In this document: positions 1-10,983 of the stretch, one piece after another
Layout: every line of letters starts with the position of its first letter
Numbering within the stretch: the first letter of the stretch is position 1
Origin: Nematostella vectensis
Taxonomy: Eukaryota; Cnidaria; Anthozoa; Actiniaria; Edwardsiidae
Length of the DNA: 64,000 nucleotides
NCBI RefSeq assembly: GCF_932526225.1
Contig: NC_064044.1
Span: forward strand, 14,819,453 to 14,883,452
Direction: 5' to 3'
Translations under genes and position numbers: made by a program
The notes under the pieces: model-generated
Told to the model about the DNA's origin: nothing
The model's database searches: none
The model's input: the letters and a program-made list of their open reading frames with translations, nothing else

Positions 1-134
1 TTCATTATCTCGTTTTAAGATCTTTGTTTTTGGCTTTTGTTCCAATGCGTTTTTGGAGCTGGTGCTCCGTAACACTAAGAAACTACCGCATTTCCGATGG
101 GCTAGTATCTATTTGGAAATAGACCTTCAAGGAA

Positions 135-275
135 ATGGAAAATGTGAAATGTTGGTGCAAGCGACACAGTAAAACCTGCGGTTGCATGTTGAATAAATTC
201 CTAAAGAACGCCAGGGTGAACCATTTCTGCTGCCTGCAGCACACCCGAAAAGTCTTTATTGTAAAGATTGACTGA
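135..275 (+). CDS. Short Cys/His-rich ORF, unrecognised
   Basis: A 46-codon ORF with ATG at 135 and TGA at 273-275. An in-frame stop at 120-122 leaves no room for an upstream extension. It has seven Cys and three His, with C-x-C near residues 6-8, C-x-C near 15-17 and a CC pair near 32-33, spacing that could bind zinc. I do not recognise a family. It may be an exon or relic of a longer gene that begins left of the window, or chance. Confidence 0.2.
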   Translation: MENVKCWCKRHSKTCGCMLNKFLKNARVNHFCCLQHTRKVFIVKID

Positions 276-529
276 GACTTTCCTCCGTCGGGTGGCTGTG
301 TTACTAAATTAGCCCGTTTCTCTCATACAAAACCAGGCACGGCTTATATTGTTTCGATGATGATGATTACGTACCACTAGCTGAAATAAAAAAGAAAACT
401 AAAGCAAAAGAGCATAGTATTTAAGAAACAAGGCCAGTGTCAGAAGCTGATTTTTTTTCAAGATGCATTGAGAATGCAACCGTGCATTTGACGATGCTTC
501 AGGATCACCGCAGTTTGGAAAAGATAAGA

Positions 530-903
530 ACAATTTCAAAAAATATGAAGAGAAAATAAAGGCCCTCCAAGCAGCAATAGAACATAAAAAAAAAACGAAG
601 CTCTGAAAGCAGAAAATGCAGCTCTTAAACCGGAAAATACTCCTTCGAAAGCCACAAATACAGCTCTGAAAATACTCCTTCGAAAGCCACAAATACAGCT
701 CTGAAAGTAGAAAATTCCACTATAAAAGCAATAAATGCAAATCTAGGAGAAAGTGTAACTCTAAAAGCGGAAAATGCAACTCTGAAAGCCGAAAATGCAA
801 ATCTGAAAGCAGCGTTGTTAGTGGACGTGTCAGCAAAGAAAGACCACAGACCTTTGGTGAAGGGATTGCATGCAGGTCAGGGGAGAGATCGGACAAATTG
901 GTA
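530..903 (+). pseudogene. Degraded coiled-coil coding stretch
   Basis: The plus strand repeatedly encodes Ala-Leu-Lys-Ala-Glu-Asn-type heptads (about 600-640 and 760-815), the signature of a long parallel coiled coil. The reading frame is not continuous: it shifts at the A-run near 588-597 and again at a 35-bp tandem duplication (637-706), and it closes with TAG at 901-903. It looks like an exon or retrocopy of a coiled-coil protein that has lost function. The family is not identifiable. Confidence 0.35.
637..706 (+). repeat. 35-bp perfect tandem duplication
   Basis: Two adjacent identical 35-bp units (637-671 and 672-706), each starting ATACTCCTTCG. Because 35 is not a multiple of three, the duplication shifts the coiled-coil reading frame that contains it. 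Confidence 0.9.
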
Positions 904-1501
904 GACTTAATGCCTGGTAACAGACAATTCAAATGGTATGTAAATCAACCTGCGCCAGCACTGAAGTTTTGAGATGAAGTTGCTAATACATATCCATATC
1001 AGACTTTTGGTGTCATTAAAACTCGCTCAGCCGCTTTTTTAGGGCCTGAGACTGGGAGCTATGTAACCTGGCAAATTACAAATGGGGTTTTCTCTGAGCT
1101 ATCCAAGATGGCGAACAGAGCGATTATTTTTGGAAAACAAAGCTATTTAACTTGCGATTTCTGCTTATAGAGGCGAGAAAATACCAATTCTTCTTATCAA
1201 ATAACCCTGTAGGGGCTAGGTCTTTCTTCTGCCAGGTTAACTTGTGGAAAAAAGCCCTCGTAGATATTTTAATCAACTACATCTATGCGTAATCCTGATG
1301 CTGTAAAGAAACACCCGAAGGACAAGAAGCTTAGTATTTCTTTTACATATTTCCGTTTTTTTTTTTTTTTGTAAAATTTTGGCGCAATTCTAGATAATCT
1401 TCACGTGTTGTTTTTTTCGGGGATCATCTAAAAGAATCCCGGTAAACTTAGGCGGGGAGAGGTTCAACAGTTTAGTCGTCTCGTTTGCTTGTGCATAATA
1501 G
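904..1501. other. Non-coding interval
   Basis: No convincing coding stretch or RNA gene is visible. There is a T-run near 1358-1371. The segment from about 1440 directly upstream of the ATG at 1502 could hold a promoter or 5' UTR, but I see no clear TATA element. Confidence 0.4.
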
Positions 1502-1726
1502 ATGTCTACTAAAATGATGGTGCAAGGGTATTTGACTAATTTTACACAAGATCCGCCATTGAAAAAACAAAGATTGGCTTACACACTACCTCAAGTCCGT
1601 GAAATCGGGCTGTGTGATTCTAGGGACTCTAGAATCGGAGAGCTCGAGAATCAGCTTTCAGAGCTAACACATCGACTCGCTGAGGTTGTCAAAGAGAGAG
1701 ATGGCCTGAGAAAGGAGCTAGGCAAG
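1502..1726 (+). CDS. Putative first exon, basic N-terminus plus coiled coil
   Basis: ATG at 1502 opens 75 codons in phase, ending at AAG followed by GTAAAA, a good splice donor at 1727. The frame remains open to 1840 if unspliced. The product has a basic patch (PLKKQR, residues 19-24) and then a Leu-rich amphipathic segment (about residues 45-74, with IGELENQLSEL and AEVVKERDGLRKELG) typical of a coiled coil. It could be the first exon of a gene continuing through the exon-like pieces at 2792 and beyond, but the joins cannot be proven from sequence alone. The family is not recognised. Confidence 0.35.
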
Positions 1727-2791
1727 GTAAAAAACACTTTCTTCAACCGAGAAAGCCTTTTTGTGACCTTTAGCCAAAAGCTCAATTTCACAGAAAGGCA
1801 GAGATTAAACAATTTGAGAATCTTCCAACAGAGTGGTTGAGGTTTGTTTAGAATTTTTGTACACAAGGAAACCATGAGAGGGATTTTTAAGGAGATAAAG
1901 GCCCTAGGGAGAACAGGCATTTTTGTTAATGGCTTGAATAAACTATTGATTGACAGGTTTCATTTTTTTGCCAACCAATAATCTTATAATCTGGCATTAA
2001 ACAGGACAAATGTAACTTCTATTCCTTATTATTTAAGGGTGATGTGTGCTGACTGGAAGTTTATGGCGTGTATTCTCTGCATTTTTTGTTACTTATATAA
2101 TGAATGTTATGTAACGAACAAATGATTTTTGTTTTTATGTATCATTCCATTGTCAGCTATATTATAAATAGCTAGATAAATTTGATTACAATTTCAGTCC
2201 CACAATGGCCCATAACCAGAAGCCTAAACAAGTGCCGTGCACGTGTTGGGTGTCCAAATGTCAAGGAAGTTCAATGTTTACCTCTCATGAACATTAAATT
2301 TACTAAGGTCATACCGGACACCCTGCATATCAAATTGATGATCATGGGAAAACTTCTCAACCAGGATAAAGAACTTAAAAATTATGCTTATTTAACAATT
2401 TTGGCATTTTCACATTAATTACAATAACTCCATTGAGCCATTTTTAACAAGTTCCTGGTATACAACTTCTAGGTTGCTTGCTGGGCTTTAGAGCAGAATG
2501 TTAAAAAAGCCATGGGAGAATAGAAGCTTTGAGTGATTGGAAATTTCATGTATAGGGTAAATGGGTATAGGGGATGTCTTATGGTGATCATCATTTTGTT
2601 TTCTTGCCATTGTATTTCCAGGTGTGAGGTTTTGTTTCTATCATATCCAGGATGACAGTGGCAAAACCACAACCATATGGAGCTCTTTGGGTTGTAAGTA
2701 AATGACTAATTGTAAAGACTGTTAACTAAAACTAATATGAAATTACTATAAAGTTGGGTAATTTTCTTTAAATTCTCGTTTCCTGATAAAG

Positions 2792-2983
2792 GTGATGATT
2801 TGGAAACTATCATTAGAAGGCTTGATCTCCACGGAGAACAAGTCCATCACTAGCCTTGACTGTCTTACCAAAGCCCAGCTAGTGGAGGAATGTAGGAAGT
2901 TCCATCTGCGGTCGACAGGCACCTCGGACTTCCAACGCGCCACACACAAGGATCATCTTCACCGCAACAACATAGTGTTTGAT
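2792..2983 (+). CDS. Putative internal exon with SAP-like motif
   Basis: An open segment of exactly 64 codons lies between a plausible acceptor (pyrimidine-rich tract then AAAG at 2788-2791) and a strong donor (GAT then GTATGT at 2984). It encodes LTKAQLVEECRKFHLRSTGT near its centre, which fits the SAP-motif pattern of two short helices that bind AT-rich DNA. The exon is in phase 0 at both ends. A small upstream segment near 2622-2693 ends at a GTAAGT donor and may be the preceding exon. Gene identity is unknown. Confidence 0.35.
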
Positions 2984-3182
2984 GTATGTTTCTATTTTTA
3001 TTATAAAAAAAGACCAGCACACCCAGGATACTGCTGTGTATAAAGCTAATTTAACAATTGCTTTGTGGTTTGTTTTGTGTTTTCTTTACTCCCATTTGTG
3101 AGAAAACAGTTCTTAACAGAGCTGACACAAGTGTGGAGAGGTTTGATGGTCCTCACTGATGCTCTTTGTGCAAATCCTTAAG

Positions 3183-3265
3183 GTGAAGCGTATCTTCAAG
3201 CAGATGCCTTTCAAGAAAAGGCCGGCCGATGGGGAACCAAATTTCGAAAGGCCACATTTGAAGAG
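3183..3265 (+). CDS. Putative internal exon, basic peptide
   Basis: The open segment begins after a CTTAAG acceptor (3182) and ends at AAGAG then GTAATT (donor at 3266). It encodes a Lys/Arg-rich peptide (VKRIFKQMPFKKRPADGEP and onwards). The acceptor pyrimidine tract is weak, so this exon is tentative. Confidence 0.22.
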
Positions 3266-3448
3266 GTAATTCTACATCCCTGTGGTAAGTTGAAGTTAAG
3301 TTTGTTTTTGTTCTTCCACAGGATGTAATTCCATATATAAATGGTAAGATTAAAATGAGATCATTAAGTAACTTGGGATCTTCGAGACCAAGTAATTATA
3401 TGCATTTTTTTTCTCTATGGTTCTTGTTTATCATGTCCCCCAATTTCT

Positions 3449-3571
3449 GGAGATTCATGGGACGATCCACCAGTTCAATTGCCAGACAGTGGAAAAAAAA
3501 AACAAATGCAGAACAGGACATTCCACAGGGGTAGCCAGAAAGGGGGGAAGAATAGCAACTACACTGTACAG
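3449..3571 (+). CDS. Putative exon, hydrophilic peptide
   Basis: Forty-one open codons (GDSWDDPPVQLPDSGKKK and onwards) end at ACTGTACAG followed by GTAATT, a convincing donor at 3572. The composition looks coding, but the acceptor is uncertain and no family is recognised. Confidence 0.25.
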
Positions 3572-4251
3572 GTAATTCCAAGCGGAAAAAGACTAATCGC
3601 TTGCTACAATAGAGAGGGAAAACAGAAAACTGTTCAGTAGGGCAAATAATTTGGAAAGGGTAAATAGAAAATATCAAAAGCAGTGAAGACAAAGAAAAAA
3701 TATAGTTAATTATTCTATTTTTGGTGCTTTTTATTACTGTTGTAAATTTAACTTTTTATAACTTGTATAACTATTTGTACTCAAATTATTATTATGTAAA
3801 GGCAACAAAAAAGACAATCTGTATCATTCCCTGGATCTAAATTCCCCCTACTTATTTCGACTGGTGGTTTTGTGAAATCGGGTGAATCAGATGTCAAAAA
3901 TTAGTTTGTATAGAGATTTTAATTTACCGAGCCATAGTTGTGAAGATATTCCGTCTTTGCCTTACGAAGCTGAGCGCTGGATACTTGCGCTCTAGCGGTC
4001 AACACATACAAGGCCCCTCTTCCTCTGACCCAATGTATTCAGAGATGTAAGTAGAAATGGGGCACGAAATATGATCATAATTAATCCTTAGCTACTTACC
4101 TTACCTCATGATATCCACATATTGAACATGGGTCAACTTCACATATTGTGCTCGAATCAGGCAGTTGCCAAGCCATAAACTCTGTACCAATAACCGTGCC
4201 AAACTTGACAGCAGTGCACGGGAACCAAATATTTGCGGAGGAGAGACCAGC
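3572..4251. other. Non-coding interval upstream of recombinase-like gene
   Basis: This stretch is AT-rich. Overlapping short ORFs occur on both strands near 4100-4365, but the minus-strand ones are shadows of the plus-strand coding sequence that starts at 4252. No promoter motif is obvious. Confidence 0.35.
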
Positions 4252-5373
4252 ATGGGAGAGGAGGTGGCAAGCGGAGGACTGGAGGAGGCCAGCGAAGTGG
4301 ATGAATCCACGGATGAGGAGGAGTGTCTCGTAGCCGCATTGCCAAAAAGTGTAATCGACAAACACAATACTCTGGCAGCGTGTCTCCGGGGATTTGGCGC
4401 ATGGCTACAGACGCCAGACGGAAAATCCCGGTCTGCGAAAGACTCTGCGCAGTATGTAAATCAGGTAATATACTTCTCACCGATTTCAAGTTCCTAAACT
4501 AAAAGCTAGGCCGGATGTGTAAATCTATGTGCCAGGATTATTTTTTAAATACACGTTTTCCCTTTGTTTTGTATTTTATCCTTTTTTTTAGGTTTATGAA
4601 ATCGCACGCAACGTTTCAAAGGTCCCGACAAACTTTAAGGTCTTCGCGAGCAGGCAGGCAGTCTATGAGAGGTTCTTTAAAGTCCATCTAGACAGCTACG
4701 ATGGGCTCTCCGTCTCAACCTTTACGGTCTACTCAGTGGCTCTGCAGAGCTTTCTCTCATACGTGTTGTCGGTGTTCAAAACACAGATGGACAGTAATCT
4801 TCGGTAGGTTTTAAATGGCCGCAAAAGTTGCAACAAATCACACATTGTGAGATTTCACCAAGTGCACCATTTCTTATACTTCTTGTGCAAGAAACAATGA
4901 ACATTCAGAAAAACTGGCGTGCCACCTGGGCCAAACAGCGAAAGGTTGGTTGATATAGCTTACTGTAATCTGTACTCTGCCACCTCATTTTCGCCACGTC
5001 TTTCGTCATTCAACACGTTCATTGTCATCTTTCTTTTAAGGCTAGGAAAGATCAGCTCCAGTGGGAGCAAGTGGAGTTACTGCCAACAATAGATGACATC
5101 AACAACATCCTGGCATCCCAACACGTCCAGGAGATGGAGCGCCAACTGAAAGAAAGACCTACCCGGGAGACGGACGCGCTTATGGTTAGGGATTACCTCA
5201 TATTCCTGGTAACCGTGGAGAACGGGAGCGGCATCCCATCCGCATCCGCATCCCATGCCGGATCCCCAGCAAAAAGACGCATTGCAACGGCGATGGCAGA
5301 CAAACTGTCCCCTGCAGAATCGTACTATGCAATTTTGGACAAACTGCATCTGCCGAAGGGGCGTCATTTATAA
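4252..5373 (+). CDS. Spliced gene resembling tyrosine-recombinase-type proteins
   Basis: Four exons join in phase: 4252-4464, 4592-4803, 4863-4944 and 5041-5373, each with GT and AG borders. Exon 1 is acidic and then has FGAWLQTPDGKSRSAKDSAQ. Exon 2 is helical with conserved-looking Phe, Tyr and Leu residues. Exon 3 has NWRATWAKQRK. Exon 4 has VRDYLIFLVTVENGSG, the shape of the region that precedes the first catalytic Arg of tyrosine recombinases (there usually NG-x-R). Here that Arg is not visible, because the segment runs into a low-complexity SASASHAG stretch. Many animal genomes carry such recombinase-derived genes (Crypton-like). This copy looks catalytically dead or incomplete. Assignment rests on motif recall, not a search. 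Confidence 0.45.
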
Positions 5374-5381
5374 GGAAGATT

Positions 5382-5750
5382 GTGTTGCCAACGGCAAAGG
5401 AGAAGAGCCAGGAGGAAGGCAAGAAAGACGCGGGGGGTCCTCATCCCTCTCCAAGACCCCAACCCCCCCCCCCCCCGTTGGAGAGGGACGAGGGGTCTGA
5501 GGACCAGAGTGTAATATCCACCTCTACGTCCTCAAGCATGAGAAGAGTATGGTCAAGAATGGACCACGACATCATCGTAGCCAACTGCAGCCGTTACATT
5601 TCTGGAGATTCCGCGATTTGTAAAGATGAGATTATTGATTTATTGCGAAGCACCTTCACCGGAAATCAAGTCATCCGGAGGCAAGGCATAAAGAGATGCT
5701 ATGAGAAAGTTCGCAATCTTAGAAAGGCGCATGAAGCCTCAAAGAAGTGA
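5382..5750 (+). CDS. C-terminal Pro-rich linker and Myb-like domain
   Basis: An open frame, different from that of the exon ending at 5373, encodes a Lys/Glu-rich segment, a Pro tract from the C-run at 5463-5476, a Ser/Thr stretch, and then RVWSRMDHDIIVANC followed by CYEKVRNLRKAH. The last part resembles a short Myb/SANT-like domain found at the end of recombinase-derived animal proteins. It is probably the C-terminal part of the gene at 4252, separated by an unseen intron or by a frameshift between about 5330 and 5382. The first listed codon is GTG, so it is not an independent start. The stop is TGA at 5748-5750. Confidence 0.4.
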   Translation: MLPTAKEKSQEEGKKDAGGPHPSPRPQPPPPPLERDEGSEDQSVISTSTSSSMRRVWSRMDHDIIVANCSRYISGDSAICKDEIIDLLRSTFTGNQVIRRQGIKRCYEKVRNLRKAHEASKK

Positions 5751-7137
5751 CTACAAACACTCTCAACTGTTTGATTTTGTTTGTTTACATTGTTGACATT
5801 TCACTTGACATTTCATTATAAATGGTTTGCATTGAGGTAACAGCGATGAGGGACGCTCCCTCATCAGCAAATATGAAGCAAATTAAATGGTTTACATTTT
5901 TATTTGTGATTTCTCTTTATTAAAGGGCTAGAGGACAGCTTCCCGGGAAAAGCAACTGACATATTGACCACATAGGCATCATTAGCACTTCTGTTCATAC
6001 CAAGTTGGGGGCTTTTTTCCTTAAACTGTCCGAATTATAAAAACGCACCACATACCTTGGCTTATCGGCTGCTTAGATTTTTCGTACATTTCCCCTAACT
6101 TTGAAAATTCACTTGTCACCATAGCAACGCTCCACAACAATTAGTGACATTTTTCCTAACGGTCTTATTGTTCTTACTGTGGGGGGGGGGGGGTTGACTG
6201 TGGTGGTGACGTCATCACTTCAATGAAGCAATAATAAGAAACCCGGAGCTGCAGTTGCAGCTCAGACGCAGTCTCAGCCCGGCCACAGTCTCAGTTCAGC
6301 CAGTGTCACTCTAGTACAATCTCATCTAAAATACCCAGCATTTGATGATTAAAAACTTGGCAACAATGAGCCCTTGGCAAGAGTGATACCCCTATCTATT
6401 GATCGATAATACCGTATATTTCTATGCGGGGGGACCAAGAGGCCATTATCAACACAAGAGCAATAAAAAGAACTTTAACCTCTAGTTGTTTTGTTCATAC
6501 GTCTTGACCTTGCTTGGGACCCCATATCACTCATTTTCCCCGGAACGTCTCCCGGAACGTCTATAGACCCTTGCTACATTTGGATTGCCTTCTAGTGCAT
6601 CAATGACAATCTTGACCATTTGCCTGGCATATACTTCTTAAGATTTTTTTTTTTTTTAAAGTCGTCATTTATACCAAAATTAACACCCAGTCTCCATTGC
6701 CAAACCTTTTTAGAAATATCCCTCTGCAATGAAATACCATAGTACCCTTTTCTACTTTCTTTTGGGTTGTGGGATAGCCTCATTCTAAAGCTCTTCCAAT
6801 TGCATTTTAGGGAGAAGGTGCAATTTGGGCCATTTTGAACCCCCAAAAAGTAGTACTTGCAAAATCTTTTCTGGAGATTTCTTTCGCTTATGATATAGAG
6901 CTGCGCTTGTACACTAATCTTATAGATCAAAGTATTGTTTGCTGCCCTTTCCTAGCACTCAGAAAACATTTTGGGAAGTTTGCAAAAAAGTCTAAACTTC
7001 AGTCTTCGTCCTGAATCTTTCTTAGTTAGTGTCTACTAGCATAGTTGGACCTTCCCCGTGACTTTGGGCTGGCTACGACTAACTTCAGAAATGCCCATAT
7101 AGACCTTTTCGGTGTGACGTCACGCGGAGCGTTGTCA
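5751..7137. other. Non-coding interval
   Basis: It contains TTTATTAAAG near 5917 and a 13-G run at 6181-6193 followed closely by GTGACGTCATCAC near 6206. A 112-codon minus-strand frame at 6592-6930 has no recognisable domain and I do not call it a gene. Confidence 0.4.
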
Positions 7138-9354
7138 ATGACAACCATTTCTTACTGGGTGAAAACAACAGGTTCATGGCGGCTTCTTGTATACGGACGG
7201 TACTGTTTTGCTAGCCGTTTTCCATTGTTATTCATCGAATTTTTTAATAAAATTTCGTATCAATACTTCGATGAGTTACCAGAGGAAGCAAAAAAAAGAT
7301 ATTTGGAAAAGCTGAAAGCCGTAAACCTGAACGAATGTCCATATAAGCTTCCAGAGGGCTGTTGGTCTGGTGATCTGGTAAAATGGCCTAATTTGGAGTA
7401 TCTGGATGTTTACGAGTATTTAATCGAAACACCAGGTAAATTTACGATTGTTTTTTTTATTTAATGCTATAATTAGAAATTTAGAAATTGAATTAAATCT
7501 TCTTTAGCCCTACCATTTTATTGTTGTTACTGATTTCAAACATCTTTCTTCTTCCAGGACCTTACACACGCAAGTCCATGAAATGCAGAAAGGGGTTGGA
7601 GGCTTACAACCAGTTTCAGTCTGGTTGGGTACAGAAGGTTTTAAGCCTCAACACAACAGCGGACACATGTGTTTTGATTGCAAAAGTCCTTCATTCTCAA
7701 AGGTTGTCTGAAGATGCACTGAGGCCATGGGTAGCTATCAAAAAAGATGGGACAGTTACAGTATGTGTGCACATTGCAACTGCATGGCAGGGTATGGGCA
7801 TAGATACCTGCTTTTTTTTTACTATTCTGATAAACTCATCAACCAATGTCTTTTTTTTATTATAAGTATTGTCTTAGTATATTGGAAATTTAGTGCTGCA
7901 GTGATTGATTCCATTGATAAATGGGTTTGCGGAGTAATAGTTATGAGGTTTAAAAGGGTAATTATAGTTTGACTTCCTCCATAGCATTGGTGAATCCTGC
8001 TCACATATTGGAGCTCTGCTTTTTAAAATTGAGGCAGCAGTACGGCTTGGCTACACCAAAGAAGCAGCTTGCACGTCCAAAGCCTGTACATGGAATAATG
8101 ACTTTGTGACTTAGATACCCGGAGTCCAGATTAAAGATGTTAATTTTTATAAAGCTGAGAAAAATTCAGCTGCCAGCAGGAAAAGCTCAACTGGGTTAAT
8201 AATTCAATCACAAAATGAAACCCTTAAGAGACTTGGTGATTTACCACATAATGATCAGCCTGTTGGCCTCAGCACATTTGCAAATTTTGCCAAGCCATTT
8301 ATTCATTCCAAAATTGCCAAAATTGCTGAGAGAGCTGTATTCTCCTAATTCAAAAAGTGAAGATATTGATAGGGTTTATCAGAACAAAATTTCTGAGGCA
8401 GACAAAGATTTCATCGAGAGAAGCACCAGGGCACAAGCTAACTCTTTAGCATGGCATGACATGAGGGTTGGCCGCATCACAGCATCAATTGCACATAGTG
8501 TGCTGCATACCAGTATGGAAAAACCCTCAAAATCTCTCATCTTGAAAATATGCACACAAGGTCCAGAAATAAATACCCCTGCCATTTTATGGGGTACAAA
8601 CAATGAAGAAAATGCATTCCAGGCCTTAACTAAGAAATTGATGAAAAGTCATCAAAACTTAAAAACAAGGAAAACAGGATTGAGACTCCATCCTGAATTT
8701 GATTTCATTGGAGCCTCTGCAGATGGTCTGGGAACATGCGATTGCCATGGAGATTTTTTGATAGAGATCAAATGTCCTTTCAAGCACAAGGAAAAGCCAA
8801 CAATCATCTCTTGCGTCACATATATATCTTTTTGTATTGGTGATGACCTGAATCTCAAAGAAAATCATCCTTACATGGCACAAGTGCAACTGCAAATGAA
8901 TGTGTATGGAATCAAGCATTCGTACTTTACAGTCTGGAATCCTCAATTCTGCTTTTTTACACAAGTTGAGTATGATAAGGAGTTTGATCACCGTTTACAA
9001 ACATTGGTGGCATTTCACAAACGTCACATCGCACCAGAGCTGGTTACAAGAAAACTGGAGCTACAAATTGATGAAACAGAGCACAAGAAAAATACAAATG
9101 AATTATTTTGTGTCTGCCAACAACCTGAATGCGAGGGAGATGAAATGATAGGGTGTGACAACCCATCTTGCAAATACAAGTGGTTTCACTTTACCTGCAT
9201 AAAACTAAATAGAGCTCCAAAGGGGGGTTGGTATTGCAAATTTTGTAAGAAAACAACAGAAACAGAAAGCAGAAACAAAATAAGATGCCAACTTCAAATC
9301 TGTTTATTAATATATGTATATAACATGATTAGCTTTTCAAACAGAGGCCAGTAA
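7138..9354 (+). pseudogene. SWIM zinc finger / YqaJ nuclease / PHD gene, broken
   Basis: Exons: 7138-7435 (ATG at 7138, donor GTAAAT), 7558-7791 (acceptor CTTCCAG, donor GTATGG) and 7985-9354 (acceptor CCATAG). Phases agree at both introns. Exon 1 carries PEEAKKRYLEKL; exon 2 has SLNTTADTCVLIAKVLHSQR. A SWIM zinc-binding pattern spans the second intron: CAHCNCMAG on the left, ESCSHIGALLFKIEAA on the right. The YqaJ nuclease and PHD finger follow. Breaks: a frame change near 7757 just before the SWIM cysteines, an in-frame TAG at 8112-8114, and a frame change between about 8280 and 8345. In the family the product is thought to help DNA transposition; here it cannot be made whole. Confidence 0.7.
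8215..9354 (+). CDS. YqaJ-type exonuclease domain and PHD finger, open part
   Basis: This is the intact open stretch of the broken gene above. From about residue 45 it matches the YqaJ viral recombinase fold: SLAWHDMRVGRITAS near 79-93, FIGASADGLG near 164-173 (acidic catalytic residue) and FLIEIKCPFKH near 181-191, whose Glu and Lys are part of the PD-(D/E)XK-type active site. A PHD finger of C4HC3 type follows at about residues 296-346 (FCVCQQPEC, IGCDNPSCKYKWFHFTC, WYCKFCKK). The first 40 or so residues are out of the family frame, so the ATG at 8215 is probably not the true start. Confidence 0.75.
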   Translation: MKPLRDLVIYHIMISLLASAHLQILPSHLFIPKLPKLLRELYSPNSKSEDIDRVYQNKISEADKDFIERSTRAQANSLAWHDMRVGRITASIAHSVLHTSMEKPSKSLILKICTQGPEINTPAILWGTNNEENAFQALTKKLMKSHQNLKTRKTGLRLHPEFDFIGASADGLGTCDCHGDFLIEIKCPFKHKEKPTIISCVTYISFCIGDDLNLKENHPYMAQVQLQMNVYGIKHSYFTVWNPQFCFFTQVEYDKEFDHRLQTLVAFHKRHIAPELVTRKLELQIDETEHKKNTNELFCVCQQPECEGDEMIGCDNPSCKYKWFHFTCIKLNRAPKGGWYCKFCKKTTETESRNKIRCQLQICLLIYVYNMISFSNRGQ

Positions 9355-9452
9355 AATCAGTTGAGTTTCAAGAATTAGGTCAATTAACATTTTTTTTCTC
9401 ATTTCTTTTCTTCTTTGTAGACAATGCTTGGCATTAGGTTTGTTAGGGATGC

Positions 9453-10119
9453 TCAGACAGTTACCAATTTCTCAATGTTTGGAGTTTCACCTTTGACTTC
9501 ATTTGATTGACTCTTTACTAGATTAATTGGGAGAGATCCTTGTGAGAGAATTCCAAATCGCTTTTTCATATTACCAATCACTCTCTCTACATGAATACGC
9601 ACATTTGCAATTTTTCTTGTTGTTTCCACTTCCTTGGCACTTAATTGTTTTTTTTCCTTTTGTGAAAGCTGGAATTATAAGTTCAGCACTACATAGAGCA
9701 GCAAAGTCATCTTCTAGAGTAAAACCCCTATCTGCCAATATCTGATCCCGAGGGTGGTGGTAGTTTGAGCTTATAAACCCAGAATCACGTACAATTTGAT
9801 TGTCTGTGCTTCTGCCACCCCATGCAGGAGATAAAAATGTGATTGCTCCTAGTGGATTGGTACATATCAAAAATTTTACTGTACTATGCTTCTTGTAATT
9901 GGAGTAAACTTGGGCTCTTGCTTTGAGATTAGTTGGACGCTCAACAAATATTTCAAAGCAATCAATGATGGATGTTAGTCGTGGAAAATTTGCCTTGAAA
10001 ACTGGAGGAATAGTTTGACGTATATTCTCTCTATCTGGCCAATGTATCAAAAATTTCAAATTCTGATACATTACATCAACAACTTTCTGAAAAATTACAT
10101 TGATGGTACTGAGAGCCAA
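9453..10119 (-). pseudogene. DDE_Tnp_4-type transposase remnant (ISL2EU)
   Basis: On the minus strand, 10119 down to 9571 encodes the middle of a PIF/ISL2EU transposase: FLIHWPDRENI, then IIDCFEIF (first catalytic Asp, residue 53 of this frame), YKKHSTVKFLI, and ILADRGF (second Asp, residue 130). A one-base frame change in the A-run (T-run on plus, near 9648-9656) moves the rest into another frame, where [18 protein letters not shown] supplies the third acidic residue; the stop is at 9453-9455. The N-terminal half (DNA-binding region) is missing and the first codon is TTG, so this is a truncated, frameshifted copy. Its 3' end faces the YqaJ gene. Confidence 0.7.
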
Positions 10120-10983
10120 AAGATACCAACATCAACAACTCCCAGAAGCGATACCTCGTTTCGAGCGACCATTAAGGTAAACAAAGTTGGAAATTCGATA
10201 AAATAATTACAGTAAAATTTGTCTTGTTCAGTCCCCGCCAAGTATAACTAAAACAATTATTCTTCTCGGGTTCAGCAAATAGCCAAAAACATGCAACACG
10301 AGACAACACATGCGGCTCACAGCTTTATCAAAACAAAAATAGCTTGAGTATAATAAAAAGGCGTCGAAAATAGTATTCCTCTTACCTGAAGGCAGATACA
10401 ATCACTTATTCGGTTCCCTTCACTGGTTTCTCTCAGTTGTGTGAGATGTGAAACCAAATCCACCATGTCCGACTCGGAGTTGAATGACCGATGATTTTGG
10501 AAGTTTATCGCTACATTTCAAGGCAAAAAGGTGTAAATTCAATGCCTACTATCTTCTAGAAAAACTTGACACAGGAAAACAGCAAAAAATGGGCGAATTC
10601 ACTTCTTGAATGATGAATTACGAGCCCGAAATGAGCTCCAACATCTTCGCCGTCTTGTCACTAATACAGAAATCGCGACAGCGTGGGGAGTCACGTGGGA
10701 AATAGCAACCGCTGACCAGGCACCTCTCATAGTGGTACACAGGCATACCATCCTCAAATTGTATTTTTTATTTATTCCATTATATTTGTCATTTTAGTTA
10801 CAGATCGACACACTGTATAGCTAACAGAACAGATGTCAGATTTTCTTGTATAAATTAAGAGTAGATCAAGCCTCACTTCGTCGCCTTAAATAAAGGAGGA
10901 GGACTTCTAAAAGTACTCGTTGCTACAATCGTTTTCGTTCACGATTTGAAGAGACCACGACTGCTGATGAAGGAGGCCATGAA

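Larger units (their letters stand above)
6900..10250. mobile_element. Decayed ISL2EU-type DNA transposon (approximate limits)
   Basis: Two convergent genes lie tail to tail 98 bp apart: a SWIM/YqaJ/PHD gene on plus (7138-9354) and a DDE_Tnp_4-type transposase remnant on minus (9453-10119). A transposase paired with a YqaJ-type nuclease is the known gene content of ISL2EU elements, relatives of PIF/Harbinger and bacterial ISL2. I could not identify terminal inverted repeats or a target-site duplication by eye, so the ends are estimates. Both genes are broken, so the copy is non-autonomous. Confidence 0.6.

Noticed and set aside
399-932. Minus-strand Leu/Phe-rich ORFs of 97 and 70 codons
   Set aside because: They are shadows of the plus-strand Glu/Lys/Leu heptad sequence.
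3322-3343. 22-bp micro-exon between CCACAG and GTAAGA
   Set aside because: Joining it in the expected phase gives an immediate stop, so I do not support it.
6592-6930. 112-codon minus-strand ORF
   Set aside because: No domain, biased by A/T runs, no splice or promoter context.
8379-8991. Minus-strand ORFs across the YqaJ gene
   Set aside because: Antisense shadows of a clearly recognisable plus-strand domain.
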